Source of the DNA: Pseudescherichia sp031979925
GTDB lineage: Bacteria > Pseudomonadota > Gammaproteobacteria > Enterobacterales > Enterobacteriaceae
NCBI RefSeq assembly: GCF_031979925.1
Contig: NZ_DALZFB010000001.1
Location: forward strand, 620,001 to 684,000
DNA length: 64,000 nucleotides
Reading direction: 5' to 3'
Of the stretch, positions 1 to 7,445 are shown in pieces. Position 1 is the first letter of the stretch. Every line of letters begins with the position of its first letter. Both the position numbers and the translations under genes were made by a program. The notes under the pieces were generated by a model. It did no database searches. It was not told the origin of the DNA and saw nothing but the letters and a program-made list of their open reading frames with translations.

Positions 1-447
1 CGCCGCATACCCACCCAACTCCCCCAACCCCAGCACGCCGACACGGACGCTGGAGGGCGTGCGGGGATGCACATAGTGCCAGCGCGATTCACGCTGCGCG
101 CGTTCGAAGGCCGGAATGTCGCGCGCATAGCGCAGCACCGCAAAAAGCACATAACCGGCCATCATGCGCGCCATATCTGGGTCGGACAGACGAATAATTG
201 GGATATCCGGCAGATCGTCACGCCCGACCAGGGAGTCGACGCCCGCGCCGAGATTCACCAGCAGCCTGAGATTGCGGTATGGCGCAAAGAAACCCTGCGG
301 CGGTTGCCATGCCAGCGCATAGTGCACGTCATCAGGTTCTTGCACCGTTTCAGCGCGGCAAATCGTCACGCCGGGCAAATAGGGTGCAAGTAAAGCTGAC
401 CACTCGTCGAAGCTGTCAAATTCGCTGTAAAACACAAGGGTGCTCAT
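1..447 (-). CDS. GhrA-like D-2-hydroxyacid dehydrogenase, 3' end cut by window edge
   Basis: The 5' end of a gene read leftward; translation from the ATG at 445-447 gives about 149 residues before the left edge. The protein begins MSTLVFYSEFDSF and contains GAGVDSL followed later by the dinucleotide-binding GLGELG motif, an order seen in the glyoxylate/hydroxypyruvate reductase A (GhrA) branch of the D-2-hydroxyacid dehydrogenases. The family reduces 2-oxoacids with NAD(P)H in the cytoplasm. The catalytic Arg, Glu and His lie beyond the edge and cannot be checked. The start overlaps the stop of the AroQ-like gene (ATGA), so the two are probably translationally coupled. The substrate is unknown. 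Confidence 0.8.
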   Translation of the reverse strand, partial: MSTLVFYSEFDSFDEWSALLAPYLPGVTICRAETVQEPDDVHYALAWQPPQGFFAPYRNLRLLVNLGAGVDSLVGRDDLPDIPIIRLSDPDMARMMAGYVLFAVLRYARDIPAFERAQRESRWHYVHPRTPSSVRVGVLGLGELGGYAA

Positions 448-893
448 GCGACGCGCGCCTCCATCAGGTTGACCACCGCATCAATCGCCAGCTCGTACCC
501 CATCGCGCCCAGCCCGGCGATCACGCCGGTTGCCGCTTTCGACACCATGGAGCGGTGACGGAACGGCTCACGCTTCCAGATGTTGCTCATATGCGCTTCG
601 ACGATCGGGCCGTCAAACATCAGCAGCGCATCAAGGATCGGCACGGACGTGTAGGTCAACCCCGCCGCGTTGATAATCAATCCCGCCGCGTTCTGTCGTG
701 CCTCCTGAATCCAGTCGACCAGTACGCCCTCATGGTTGCTCTGGCGAAAATGCACTATCACCCCGTGCGATTCGGCGCGACGCTGACAGCGCTCGCCGAT
801 GCTGACAAAACTTTCGCTGCCGTAGGTGCCGTTTTTATCCAGCCCATACAGATTGGCGTTCGGCCCGTTGAGAAAATAGATCTGTTGTGACAT
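444..893 (-). CDS. AroQ-like type II 3-dehydroquinate dehydratase paralogue
   Basis: A 149-residue protein of normal type II dehydroquinase length. Recognisable family blocks are FLNGPNANLYG at the N terminus, RQSNHEG, NAAGLTYTSVPILDAL, and EAHMSNI with the active-site His. Type II enzymes dehydrate 3-dehydroquinate to 3-dehydroshikimate as cytoplasmic dodecamers. The flexible lid normally carries an essential Arg in an REP context a few residues before the catalytic Tyr. Here that stretch reads LDKNGTYG, so Tyr is kept but the Arg position is Asp. The gene sits in a catabolic-looking operon rather than with aromatic biosynthesis genes. It may have altered activity or substrate. Confidence 0.8.
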   Translation of the reverse strand: MSQQIYFLNGPNANLYGLDKNGTYGSESFVSIGERCQRRAESHGVIVHFRQSNHEGVLVDWIQEARQNAAGLIINAAGLTYTSVPILDALLMFDGPIVEAHMSNIWKREPFRHRSMVSKAATGVIAGLGAMGYELAIDAVVNLMEARVA

Positions 894-905
894 GCAAGCT
901 CCTGA

Positions 906-1520
906 TTAAACATACGGACGCGTAGCGACCATCGCCGGATGCGCATCGAAAACGGTGAACCATGCGGCGGTCAACGGGTGGCCGGCGCGCCAGTCGAGTT
1001 CGGCAAAGCGGAAGTCGAGATACCCCAGCGCGCAACCGATGGCAATCAGCCCGATATCGTGGGGATGATCGCTAAAACCGCTGGCCTGACGCTCTATTTC
1101 CGCCAGTGCGGCGGCAACTTTTTTCAGCTGCGCGTCGGCCCAGCCCTGCCACTGTTTCTCAGGCGGGCGAGCGCTGAACTCATAGCGTGCCAGCAACGCG
1201 GCATCAATAACGCCATCGCCCAACGCTTGACGCGCAAGGCTCTGCCAGCGTGCATCACCCTCTTGCGGGAACAAACCGCCGTGCGCGCGTGCGTTGAGGT
1301 ATTCACAAATGACCCGGCTGTCGTAGAGGCAGATCCCGCTTTCGGTACGTAGCGCCGGAACTTTTGCCAGCGGATTAAATGCGGCGATACGCTCGTCGCG
1401 TTCAATGGGGTGCGCAGCGGAATCCAGCCGGTGTATCTCTTCAGCAAGATCCAATACCGTCGCGCACACCATCACTTTACGGACGTATGCGGACGTCGCA
1501 GCGAAATAGAGTTGCATCAT
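906..1520 (-). CDS. Glutathione S-transferase family protein (YibF-like)
   Basis: A 204-residue two-domain GST. The N-terminal thioredoxin-like fold is shown by an SAYVRKV start region, NPLAKVPAL with the conserved cis-Pro, and DSRVICEYL, the glutathione gamma-glutamyl binding block. The C-terminal helical domain includes a GCALGYLDFR segment typical of the YibF group. It overlaps the quinone-oxidoreductase-like gene upstream by ATGA and lies 12 bases before the AroQ-like gene, so it belongs to the same leftward unit. GSTs in catabolic operons can conjugate, isomerise or dehalogenate substrates; which applies here is not visible. Confidence 0.85.
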   Translation of the reverse strand: MMQLYFAATSAYVRKVMVCATVLDLAEEIHRLDSAAHPIERDERIAAFNPLAKVPALRTESGICLYDSRVICEYLNARAHGGLFPQEGDARWQSLARQALGDGVIDAALLARYEFSARPPEKQWQGWADAQLKKVAAALAEIERQASGFSDHPHDIGLIAIGCALGYLDFRFAELDWRAGHPLTAAWFTVFDAHPAMVATRPYV

Positions 1521-2512
1521 GACGCCACCGCCAGCAGCACTTTGCCGATGTTGGCGTTGGCCTCCAGAATGCGATGCCCATCGGCGGCCTGCGCTAACGG
1601 CACGGTTTGATAAATAATTGGCGCGATTTTGCCAGCGGTGATGAGCGGCAGCAGATGTTTGCTGATGCGCTGCGCCAGCCGCGCCTTCTCGGCATCACTC
1701 TTTGGACGCAGGGTTGAGGAGGTGAGGATCAGCCCTTTACGCATCACCTGTTGCAGGTCGAGTTCAATCTTCGCGCCCTGCATAAACGACAGGCTGACAT
1801 GACGTCCGCCCGATGCTAACACGCTCAGGTTGCGCGCAACGTAATCGCCGCCAACGTTATCCAGTACCACATCCACGCCCCGCCCCTGGGTTTCCTCAAG
1901 AATAACCGCGACGAAATCTTCGCTGTGGCGGTCAATGGCGCGCCAGACGCCGAGCCGTCGCAGCGCTGCTACCTTTTCAGCGCCGCCTGCCGTCGCCACG
2001 ACCCGCGCCCCGCACGCTTGGGCACACTGAATGGCGAACGTCCCAACGCCGCTGGCCGCCCCGTGGATCAGCACGGTTTCGCCAGGCTGCAAACGCCCCA
2101 GTTCAAACAGGTTATGCCACACGGTAAAGGCCGCCTCGGGCACGCCCGCTGCCTGGGCGAGCGGCAGGTTTTCCGGCACGGGTAAACAGAGTTCGGCGCG
2201 CGCCACGCAATACCCGGCATAGCCGCCGCCGTTGAGCAGCGCCATGACCGGCGCGCTGGGCGCGAGGGCGTCAACGCCCGTACCCAGCGCCGCAACGGTG
2301 CCGGAGACTTCCAGCCCCAGCACATCGGTGACCCCCGGCGGCAACGGCATGCCGTTGCGCTGTAGGATATCGGGTCGGTTCACACCCGCACTGGCGACAC
2401 GAATCACGACTTCACCCGGGCCAGGCTGCGGCACGTTACGCTCTACCTGGGTCAACATCTCAGGACCGCCCGGCTGGCGGGCGATTATGGCGTTCATCAT
2501 TTCAGGTACCAT
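1517..2512 (-). CDS. NAD(P)H:quinone oxidoreductase-like zinc-independent alcohol dehydrogenase family protein
   Basis: A 331-residue medium-chain dehydrogenase/reductase of the quinone oxidoreductase (QOR/PIG3) type. The GroES-like N terminus has GVNRPDILQRNG, and the Rossmann half has the nucleotide-binding HGAASGVGTFAIQ. The structural and catalytic zinc Cys cluster of true alcohol dehydrogenases is absent. The family uses NADPH to reduce quinones or enoyl/unsaturated carbonyl compounds. The ATG at 2510-2512 follows a weak AGGGAT ribosome site five bases after the ABC ATPase stop; ATGs at 2498-2500 and 2495-2497 are alternatives. Confidence 0.85.
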   Translation of the reverse strand: MVPEMMNAIIARQPGGPEMLTQVERNVPQPGPGEVVIRVASAGVNRPDILQRNGMPLPPGVTDVLGLEVSGTVAALGTGVDALAPSAPVMALLNGGGYAGYCVARAELCLPVPENLPLAQAAGVPEAAFTVWHNLFELGRLQPGETVLIHGAASGVGTFAIQCAQACGARVVATAGGAEKVAALRRLGVWRAIDRHSEDFVAVILEETQGRGVDVVLDNVGGDYVARNLSVLASGGRHVSLSFMQGAKIELDLQQVMRKGLILTSSTLRPKSDAEKARLAQRISKHLLPLITAGKIAPIIYQTVPLAQAADGHRILEANANIGKVLLAVAS

Positions 2513-2517
2513 CGTCG

Positions 2518-3666
2518 CTATCCCTGTTTCGCTGCGCTAAACGCGCATACGCCTTCATCATCCACGCTCACCCCCGCCAGGCTGCCGATGGGCCAGCGCG
2601 TCAGTGAGTTCAACCCGGACTGGCGGGCAAACAGCGAGGCGCTACCCAGCGCCGGGACATCGAGATGCACATCCACATGATCGCCCTGAAAGACATGGGC
2701 GATCACCGTGGCGCTGAACAGCGAATGCGGGCCAAGCGGTGCCAGCTGCAGGTTTTCTGGACGCACGTAGACATCAAGGCGTTCGCCCATCGTGGCGTGC
2801 ACGCGTTCTGTCGGCAGGCGCAGCGTATTGCCGCCTAACTCCAGCATCGCCATGCCGTCACGACCGGCATAACGCCCCGGCAAAATATTCACATCGCCCA
2901 CAAAACCTGCGACAAACGGATCCTGCGGACGACGATAGATCTCATCCGGCGTACCAATCTGGCGTACATGTCCTGCCGACATCACTACCACGCGGTCGCT
3001 CATACTCAGCGCTTCCCCCTGATCGTGAGTCACAAACACCGTGGTGACGCCAAGTTTGCGTTGAATCGCCTTCAGCTCTACCTGCATCGACAGACGCAGG
3101 TTTTTATCCAGCGCCGAGAAAGGCTCATCCAGCAGCAATACTTTGGGGCGGATGACCAGCGCTCGCGCCAGCGCCACACGCTGCTGCTGCCCGCCTGAGA
3201 GTTCACGCGGTTTGCGATGACCGTAACCGGACAGCTTCACCAGCGCCAGCGCCTGCTCAACCCGCTCGGCGATTTCGGCTTTTGGCACACCGCGCATACG
3301 CAGGCCGTAGCCGACGTTTTTCTCCACCGTCATGTGCGGAAACAGCGCGTAGTTCTGAAACACAATGCCGATTTCACGCTGATACGGCGGTATCTCGGTA
3401 ACCAGATCGCCATCAATAAAAATTTCGCCGCCATCCGCCTCGGCGAAACCCGCCATCAGGTTCAGCAGCGTAGTCTTGCCGCAGCCGGAGGGGCCGAGCA
3501 GCGTAATAAACTCCCCTTCATCTATAGTCAGGGAAATTTTGTGTAGGGCGATGGCGTCGCCAAAGCGTTTCAGTACGCCGTCAAGCTGTACGGCGACATT
3601 GGCTTTGTTGGCGACGGGATGCAGCGTTTCGGGCTGCGGGAATGTGGTGACTTCGGCACTTACCAT
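2518..3666 (-). CDS. PotA/FbpC-type ABC transporter ATP-binding protein
   Basis: A 382-residue ATPase of the spermidine/putrescine-iron-sulfate importer class. It shows Walker A GPSGCGKTT, Q-loop VFQNYALFPH, signature LSGGQQQR, Walker B VLLLDEPFSALD and the switch His in VTHDQ, followed by a C-terminal TOBE-like regulatory region. Such proteins energise uptake of small organic or inorganic ligands together with two permeases and a periplasmic binding protein. None of those partners lies in the window, so they may be left of the edge. It is the first gene of the second transcription unit, since a perfect terminator precedes it at 3776-3801. GGAGAG lies just before the ATG. Confidence 0.9.
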   Translation of the reverse strand: MVSAEVTTFPQPETLHPVANKANVAVQLDGVLKRFGDAIALHKISLTIDEGEFITLLGPSGCGKTTLLNLMAGFAEADGGEIFIDGDLVTEIPPYQREIGIVFQNYALFPHMTVEKNVGYGLRMRGVPKAEIAERVEQALALVKLSGYGHRKPRELSGGQQQRVALARALVIRPKVLLLDEPFSALDKNLRLSMQVELKAIQRKLGVTTVFVTHDQGEALSMSDRVVVMSAGHVRQIGTPDEIYRRPQDPFVAGFVGDVNILPGRYAGRDGMAMLELGGNTLRLPTERVHATMGERLDVYVRPENLQLAPLGPHSLFSATVIAHVFQGDHVDVHLDVPALGSASLFARQSGLNSLTRWPIGSLAGVSVDDEGVCAFSAAKQG

Positions 3667-3775
3667 GGACTCTCCAGAAACGGGCTATCAGATGCGTGTC
3701 ACCAGCATACGGGTTAAGCGCGCATCACGCGGTTAGTGCTTCCTGAAGCTGGCGTTTGGAAAAGGTAAAGCAGAG

Positions 3776-3801
3776 AAAAAGGTGACAACGTCACCTTTTT
3801 T
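3776..3801. terminator. Bidirectional rho-independent terminator inside the cluster
   Basis: GGTGAC at 3781-3786 pairs perfectly with GTCACC at 3790-3795 around a three-base loop. Five A residues precede it and six T residues follow, so it can stop transcription on either strand. It overlaps the last codons of the ArgE-like gene and separates the RidA/DUF1028/ArgE-like unit from the ABC ATPase unit. Confidence 0.8.
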
Positions 3802-4948
3802 GACACATCCATGCGGCAAGACGGCGCAGCATGGCATCGCAGGCGGCTATCTGTTCGACAGTGATAAACTCATCGGGCTTATGGCCCTGCGCCATACTGC
3901 CCGGCCCGCAGATCACGCTGGGGATGCCGGCCTGATGGAACAGTCCGCCTTCCGTACCGAATGCCACAGTGCTGAAGAGGTCAGAACCGGTGAGATGAGC
4001 AATCAGCCGCGCGGCGGCGCTATGCGGTGCGGTATCCAAACCGGGATAGCCGCTGATGGGATAAAAGCGGATGGCGGCGTCGGTATTTACGGCGTGCATC
4101 TGCGGCAGCAGCTCCCGCTGCGCGTAATCCTCCAGCTCCAGCGGCACCTGCTGCGCGTCATCCTGCGGCAACGTGCGCACTTCGAAGTCAAACGTACAGT
4201 CGGCAGGCACGATATTCAGCGCCCGCCCGCCCTGAATCACGCCGGTTTGCACCGTCGTAAACGGCGGATCGAAACGCGCATCCTGCCGTTCCGGCGCGGC
4301 CAGCCGCTGGCCTATCTCCGTAAGGCGCTGAATAAGCTTTGCGGCGTATTCAATGGCATTGACCCCCTGCGGCGCATAGGCCGAATGGCAGGCTGCGCCC
4401 TGCACTTCACAACGAACGGCGAGCTTGCCTTTGTGGCCGAGCACCGGCTGTAGTCCGGTGGGTTCGCCAATCAGGCAGATGTCGGGCCTGTCCGGGCGGC
4501 TCGCCAGTGCATTCAGCAAGGTGCGCACGCCCAGGCATCCGACCTCCTCATCATAGGAGATCGCCAGATGCAGCGGTTGCGCCAGCGGCTGTGCAAGAAA
4601 ATACGGCACCGCCGCCAGCATGCAGGCGATAAAGCCTTTCATGTCCGCCGTGCCGCGGCCGTAGAGCTTGCCGTCTCGCTCAGTGAGTGCAAACGGCGGT
4701 ACGCTCCAGCTCTGCCCGTCCACTGGCACCACATCGCTGTGGCCGGAGAGCATCACGCCGCCGCTGCCTGCCGGACCCAGCCGCGCATAGAGATTGGCTT
4801 TGCTGCGCTCGGTATTATGAATCAGCTCACAGTGGACGCCGAGATCGGTTAAGTAGCGCCAGACAAAGTCGATCAGCGCCAGGTTGGATTCGCGGCTGGT
4901 GGTGTCAAACGCCACCAGCTGCGCCAGCAGTTTACGACTGGTAATCAT
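3791..4948 (-). CDS. ArgE/DapE-type M20 metallohydrolase (acetylornithine deacetylase-like)
   Basis: A 385-residue zinc amidohydrolase close in length to E. coli ArgE. Metal-site motifs are GHSDVVPVDG (first His/Asp ligand pair), GRGTADMKGF (bridging Asp), SYDEEVGCLG (catalytic and ligand Glu pair) and GEPTGL, with a C-terminal ligand His in the FGTEGGLFHQAG region. The family removes acyl groups from N-acylated amino acids. A separate biosynthetic argE is expected elsewhere, so this copy is probably catabolic. It lies 14 bases after the DUF1028 gene, with GGAGAGG before its start, and ends at a strong terminator. Confidence 0.85.
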   Translation of the reverse strand: MITSRKLLAQLVAFDTTSRESNLALIDFVWRYLTDLGVHCELIHNTERSKANLYARLGPAGSGGVMLSGHSDVVPVDGQSWSVPPFALTERDGKLYGRGTADMKGFIACMLAAVPYFLAQPLAQPLHLAISYDEEVGCLGVRTLLNALASRPDRPDICLIGEPTGLQPVLGHKGKLAVRCEVQGAACHSAYAPQGVNAIEYAAKLIQRLTEIGQRLAAPERQDARFDPPFTTVQTGVIQGGRALNIVPADCTFDFEVRTLPQDDAQQVPLELEDYAQRELLPQMHAVNTDAAIRFYPISGYPGLDTAPHSAAARLIAHLTGSDLFSTVAFGTEGGLFHQAGIPSVICGPGSMAQGHKPDEFITVEQIAACDAMLRRLAAWMCQKR

Positions 4949-4962
4949 CGCCTCTCCTTGCG

Positions 4963-5637
4963 TTATTCGTCGCCCGGCACGCCGTAGCCAGGCGCGCTGC
5001 GGGGATCGAGCGCGCGCGTGATATAGTCCTGCATCTGCGGCTTATACGCCTGCCAGAGCTGATTGAGCTCATCTATGGGATCGCCGTCCGTCCAGTCGAC
5101 ACGTAAATCGACAACCGGCCAGACGGGCGCATCCACAATCGACAGTGCCGCTGAATGCACAGGCCCTGCCTCTCCGCCCGCTTGCATGCCCGCCTGCATC
5201 GCGGCGATGAGCCTGTCGGCAAGATGGCCTGCGCATTGTTCGAAGGCGTTGACCATCGCGATAATGACATCCGTATTTGCCAGCAGATTACCCGCCGCCA
5301 CGCAGTTTTCGCCGCTCAGGGCATTGTTAACACCGAGCGTCTTTTCGCCGCTATAAAACGCGCTTTGTCCCTCGGCCGTCAGCACCGTAACCTGCCGATA
5401 GATGGCGTACTCATCGGTGTCGAGCCCGGCTTTTAGCGCGGTGTCGACAGCATCGCCCTGCTCCAGCCTGTCAAGAATGCGCGGCCCGAGCGCCGGTAAG
5501 GTGATGTTTTGGGTTGATACCGCGCCAACCTGGCTGCGCAGCCAGGGACAACGCGCGCCCACCGCGATGCTGGACGAGCTGATGGCGATGCCCATCTGAC
5601 CAGTTTGCGCGCAGCGGCCAATAATCGATAAGGTCAT
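4963..5637 (-). CDS. DUF1028 family protein, predicted Ntn-hydrolase-like
   Basis: A 224-residue protein recognisable as DUF1028 from its opening MTLSIIGRCAQTGQMG, the SSSIAVGARCPW block, TQNITLPALGPRILD and the LGVNNALSGENCVAAGN region. The family is generally predicted to have an Ntn-hydrolase fold; no enzymatic activity is settled. It is often found near RidA-like and M20 hydrolase genes, as here: the start lies three bases after the RidA-like stop, and the ArgE-like gene follows. The context suggests hydrolysis of an amide or imide in a nitrogenous compound. Substrate and reaction are unknown. Confidence 0.8.
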   Translation of the reverse strand: MTLSIIGRCAQTGQMGIAISSSSIAVGARCPWLRSQVGAVSTQNITLPALGPRILDRLEQGDAVDTALKAGLDTDEYAIYRQVTVLTAEGQSAFYSGEKTLGVNNALSGENCVAAGNLLANTDVIIAMVNAFEQCAGHLADRLIAAMQAGMQAGGEAGPVHSAALSIVDAPVWPVVDLRVDWTDGDPIDELNQLWQAYKPQMQDYITRALDPRSAPGYGVPGDE

Positions 5638-5640
5638 GAT

Positions 5641-6075
5641 CTATGCCCCCGCCTGCGGCTGCCAGTCGTCCGGGATCACGGCGATAACATCAATCTCCAT
5701 CAGCCACTGCGGCTGACCCAGCCCGGAAATAACCAGCCCGGTAGAGATGGGAAATACGCCTTTCAGCCATTTGCCGACGACCTGATAGACCGGCTCGCGA
5801 TAGCGGGGGTCGATGATATAGGTGGTGGTTTTAACGATGTGCGACAGATCGCTGCCCGCTTCTTCCAGCAGCTGTTTCACGTTCTTCATCGCCTGTTCGG
5901 CCTGCGCGGCCGGATCGCCAAGACCTACCAGGTTGCCGTCGAAGTCGGTACCAATCTGACCGCGAACGTAAACGGTATTGCCAGCGCGAACGGCCTGGCA
6001 AAGATCGTTGTCCAGCGACTGGTTCGGGTAGGTCTCTTTTGTATTGAATTTGCGAATGCGGGTATGTGTGCTCAT
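5641..6075 (-). CDS. Rid (YjgF/YER057c/UK114) family protein lacking the RidA catalytic Arg
   Basis: Starting at the ATG at 6073-6075, after AGCAGG, this is a 144-residue Rid-family protein (MSTHTRIRKF). An in-frame upstream start at 6135 lacks a ribosome site. Family features include VRGQIGTDFDGN, QAMKNVKQLLEEAGSDL and a C-terminal strand MEIDVIAVIP. Archetypal RidA deaminates reactive enamines/imines using an Arg in an FPARS context. Here the equivalent reads FPISTG, so the Arg is missing and the protein belongs to another Rid subgroup. It is the first gene of the three-gene unit with DUF1028 and the M20 hydrolase. Confidence 0.85.
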   Translation of the reverse strand: MSTHTRIRKFNTKETYPNQSLDNDLCQAVRAGNTVYVRGQIGTDFDGNLVGLGDPAAQAEQAMKNVKQLLEEAGSDLSHIVKTTTYIIDPRYREPVYQVVGKWLKGVFPISTGLVISGLGQPQWLMEIDVIAVIPDDWQPQAGA

Positions 6076-6417
6076 ATTTGCCTGCTGAGAAAAGGGGTTC
6101 CTCGCAAGGTATACATTCCCGCGTGTCACAAACAAAACAGCATAATCCGAGGCGCTAGTTTAGAAAATCCGGGTTGACCGAATCGCGTAAACTGCCTATC
6201 TGGCCTGCGACCAGAACATATAGGACCGGATCGCTCCGGCTGTCCACTTCATGCACCCAGTTGAGAGCCATAGAATTAACTTTAAATCTATACTACAGAC
6301 ACGGTTGATTCAGGGCCGCAAACAGGAACGGTTCTTATCGTTTCGTTCTGCCCTTCATGAAGACTTGAGCAGGATAAGCACCGTCCATTGACAGTCTATC
6401 TGAGTGGAGAAAATGGT
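6076..6417. other. 342-base intergenic region between the Rid-like gene and the alpha/beta hydrolase
   Basis: Divergent promoter space for the leftward Rid-like unit and the rightward hydrolase gene. It holds one short leftward reading frame at 6155-6271 (38 codons, starting MALNWVHEVD) with no ribosome site, which may be a remnant or chance. CCGGATCGCTCCGG near 6228-6241 is a small imperfect palindrome. No confident promoter or RNA gene was identified. Confidence 0.4.
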
Positions 6418-7248
6418 ATGGGTTATGTAACAACTCGCGACGGTGTTGAAATTTTCTACAAGGACTGGGGGCCAAAGGACGGTAAGGTCATTTTTTTCCA
6501 TCACGGCTGGCCTCTGAGCAGTGATGACTGGGATGCCCAGATGTTATTCTTCGTAAACAAAGGCTTCCGCGTTGTAGCGAGTGACCGGCGCGGACATGGT
6601 CGTTCAAGCCAGGTGTGGGACGGGCATGATATGGATCACTACGCAGATGATGTTGCAGCTGTTGTGGAACACCTTGGTATAGCGAGCGCAATGCATGTTG
6701 GCCATTCAACCGGCGGCGGCGAAGTTGTGCGTTATATTGCCAGACATGGTGAAGACAAAGTTTCAAAAGCCGTGTTAATCAGTGCCGTACCGCCATTGAT
6801 GGTGAAGACCGACAGTAACCCACAGGGAACGCCGAAATCAGTATTTGATGACCTGCAGGCGCAACTGGCTGCTAATCGCACTCAGTTCTATTACGACGTG
6901 CCCGCTGGACCATTCTATGGATTTAACCGCCCTGGATCTGCTCCTTCCGAAGCTGTCATTTATAACTGGTGGCGACAGGGTATGATGGGAAGTGCCAAAG
7001 CGCATTACGATGGGATCGTTGCTTTTTCGCAAACCGACTTCACTGAAGATCTGAAGGGGATATCCATCCCTGTGCTTGTGATACATGGAGATGATGATCA
7101 GGTTGTACCGTTTGCGGACTCTGCTCAGCTAACGGTCGAACTGGTCAAAGACGGGAAACTGAATACTTATAAAGGTGCTCCCCACGGTCTACCTACGACA
7201 CATGCCGATCAGATTAACGCCGATCTTCTGGCATTTATAAGCAATTAA
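6418..7248 (+). CDS. Alpha/beta hydrolase, non-haem chloroperoxidase/esterase type
   Basis: Taking the ATG at 6418, seven bases after GGAGA, gives 276 residues. The family layout is clear: oxyanion region HHGWPLSSDDWDAQM, nucleophile Ser in GHSTGGGE, acid Asp in IHGDDDQVVP and catalytic His in GAPHGLPTTH. This matches cofactor-free chloroperoxidase-like esterases, which hydrolyse small esters and can form peracids from acetate and peroxide. The gene is more AT-rich than the cluster on its left and has its own terminator, so it is probably a single-gene unit. The true substrate is unknown. Confidence 0.88.
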   Translation: MGYVTTRDGVEIFYKDWGPKDGKVIFFHHGWPLSSDDWDAQMLFFVNKGFRVVASDRRGHGRSSQVWDGHDMDHYADDVAAVVEHLGIASAMHVGHSTGGGEVVRYIARHGEDKVSKAVLISAVPPLMVKTDSNPQGTPKSVFDDLQAQLAANRTQFYYDVPAGPFYGFNRPGSAPSEAVIYNWWRQGMMGSAKAHYDGIVAFSQTDFTEDLKGISIPVLVIHGDDDQVVPFADSAQLTVELVKDGKLNTYKGAPHGLPTTHADQINADLLAFISN

Positions 7249-7276
7249 CCCTGCCTGTTGAATATGTGCATTCATG

Positions 7277-7315
7277 GATTCGTTGCCCGTATAGGGTACA
7301 GGTAACGAATCTTTT
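7277..7315 (+). terminator. Terminator after the alpha/beta hydrolase
   Basis: GATTCGTTGCC at 7277-7287 pairs with GGTAACGAATC at 7301-7311 apart from one G-T pair, leaving a 13-base loop, and TTTT follows at 7312-7315. Confidence 0.65.
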
Positions 7316-7445
7316 AGATTGAATTTTTCTGCGGGGAAATCTGTCGCCTCCCGGCAGCAGCACGACTTTTTTTCAGTCAGAAGGGAGTTCTACGCAGAAG
7401 GCAAATCAGTTCTATCGATAGCCTGACGCATTCTCAGGAGAAACT

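Noticed and set aside
6155..6271. 38-codon leftward frame in the gap before the alpha/beta hydrolase
   Set aside because: No ribosome site, no recognised motif and an upstream in-frame stop; treated as remnant or chance.
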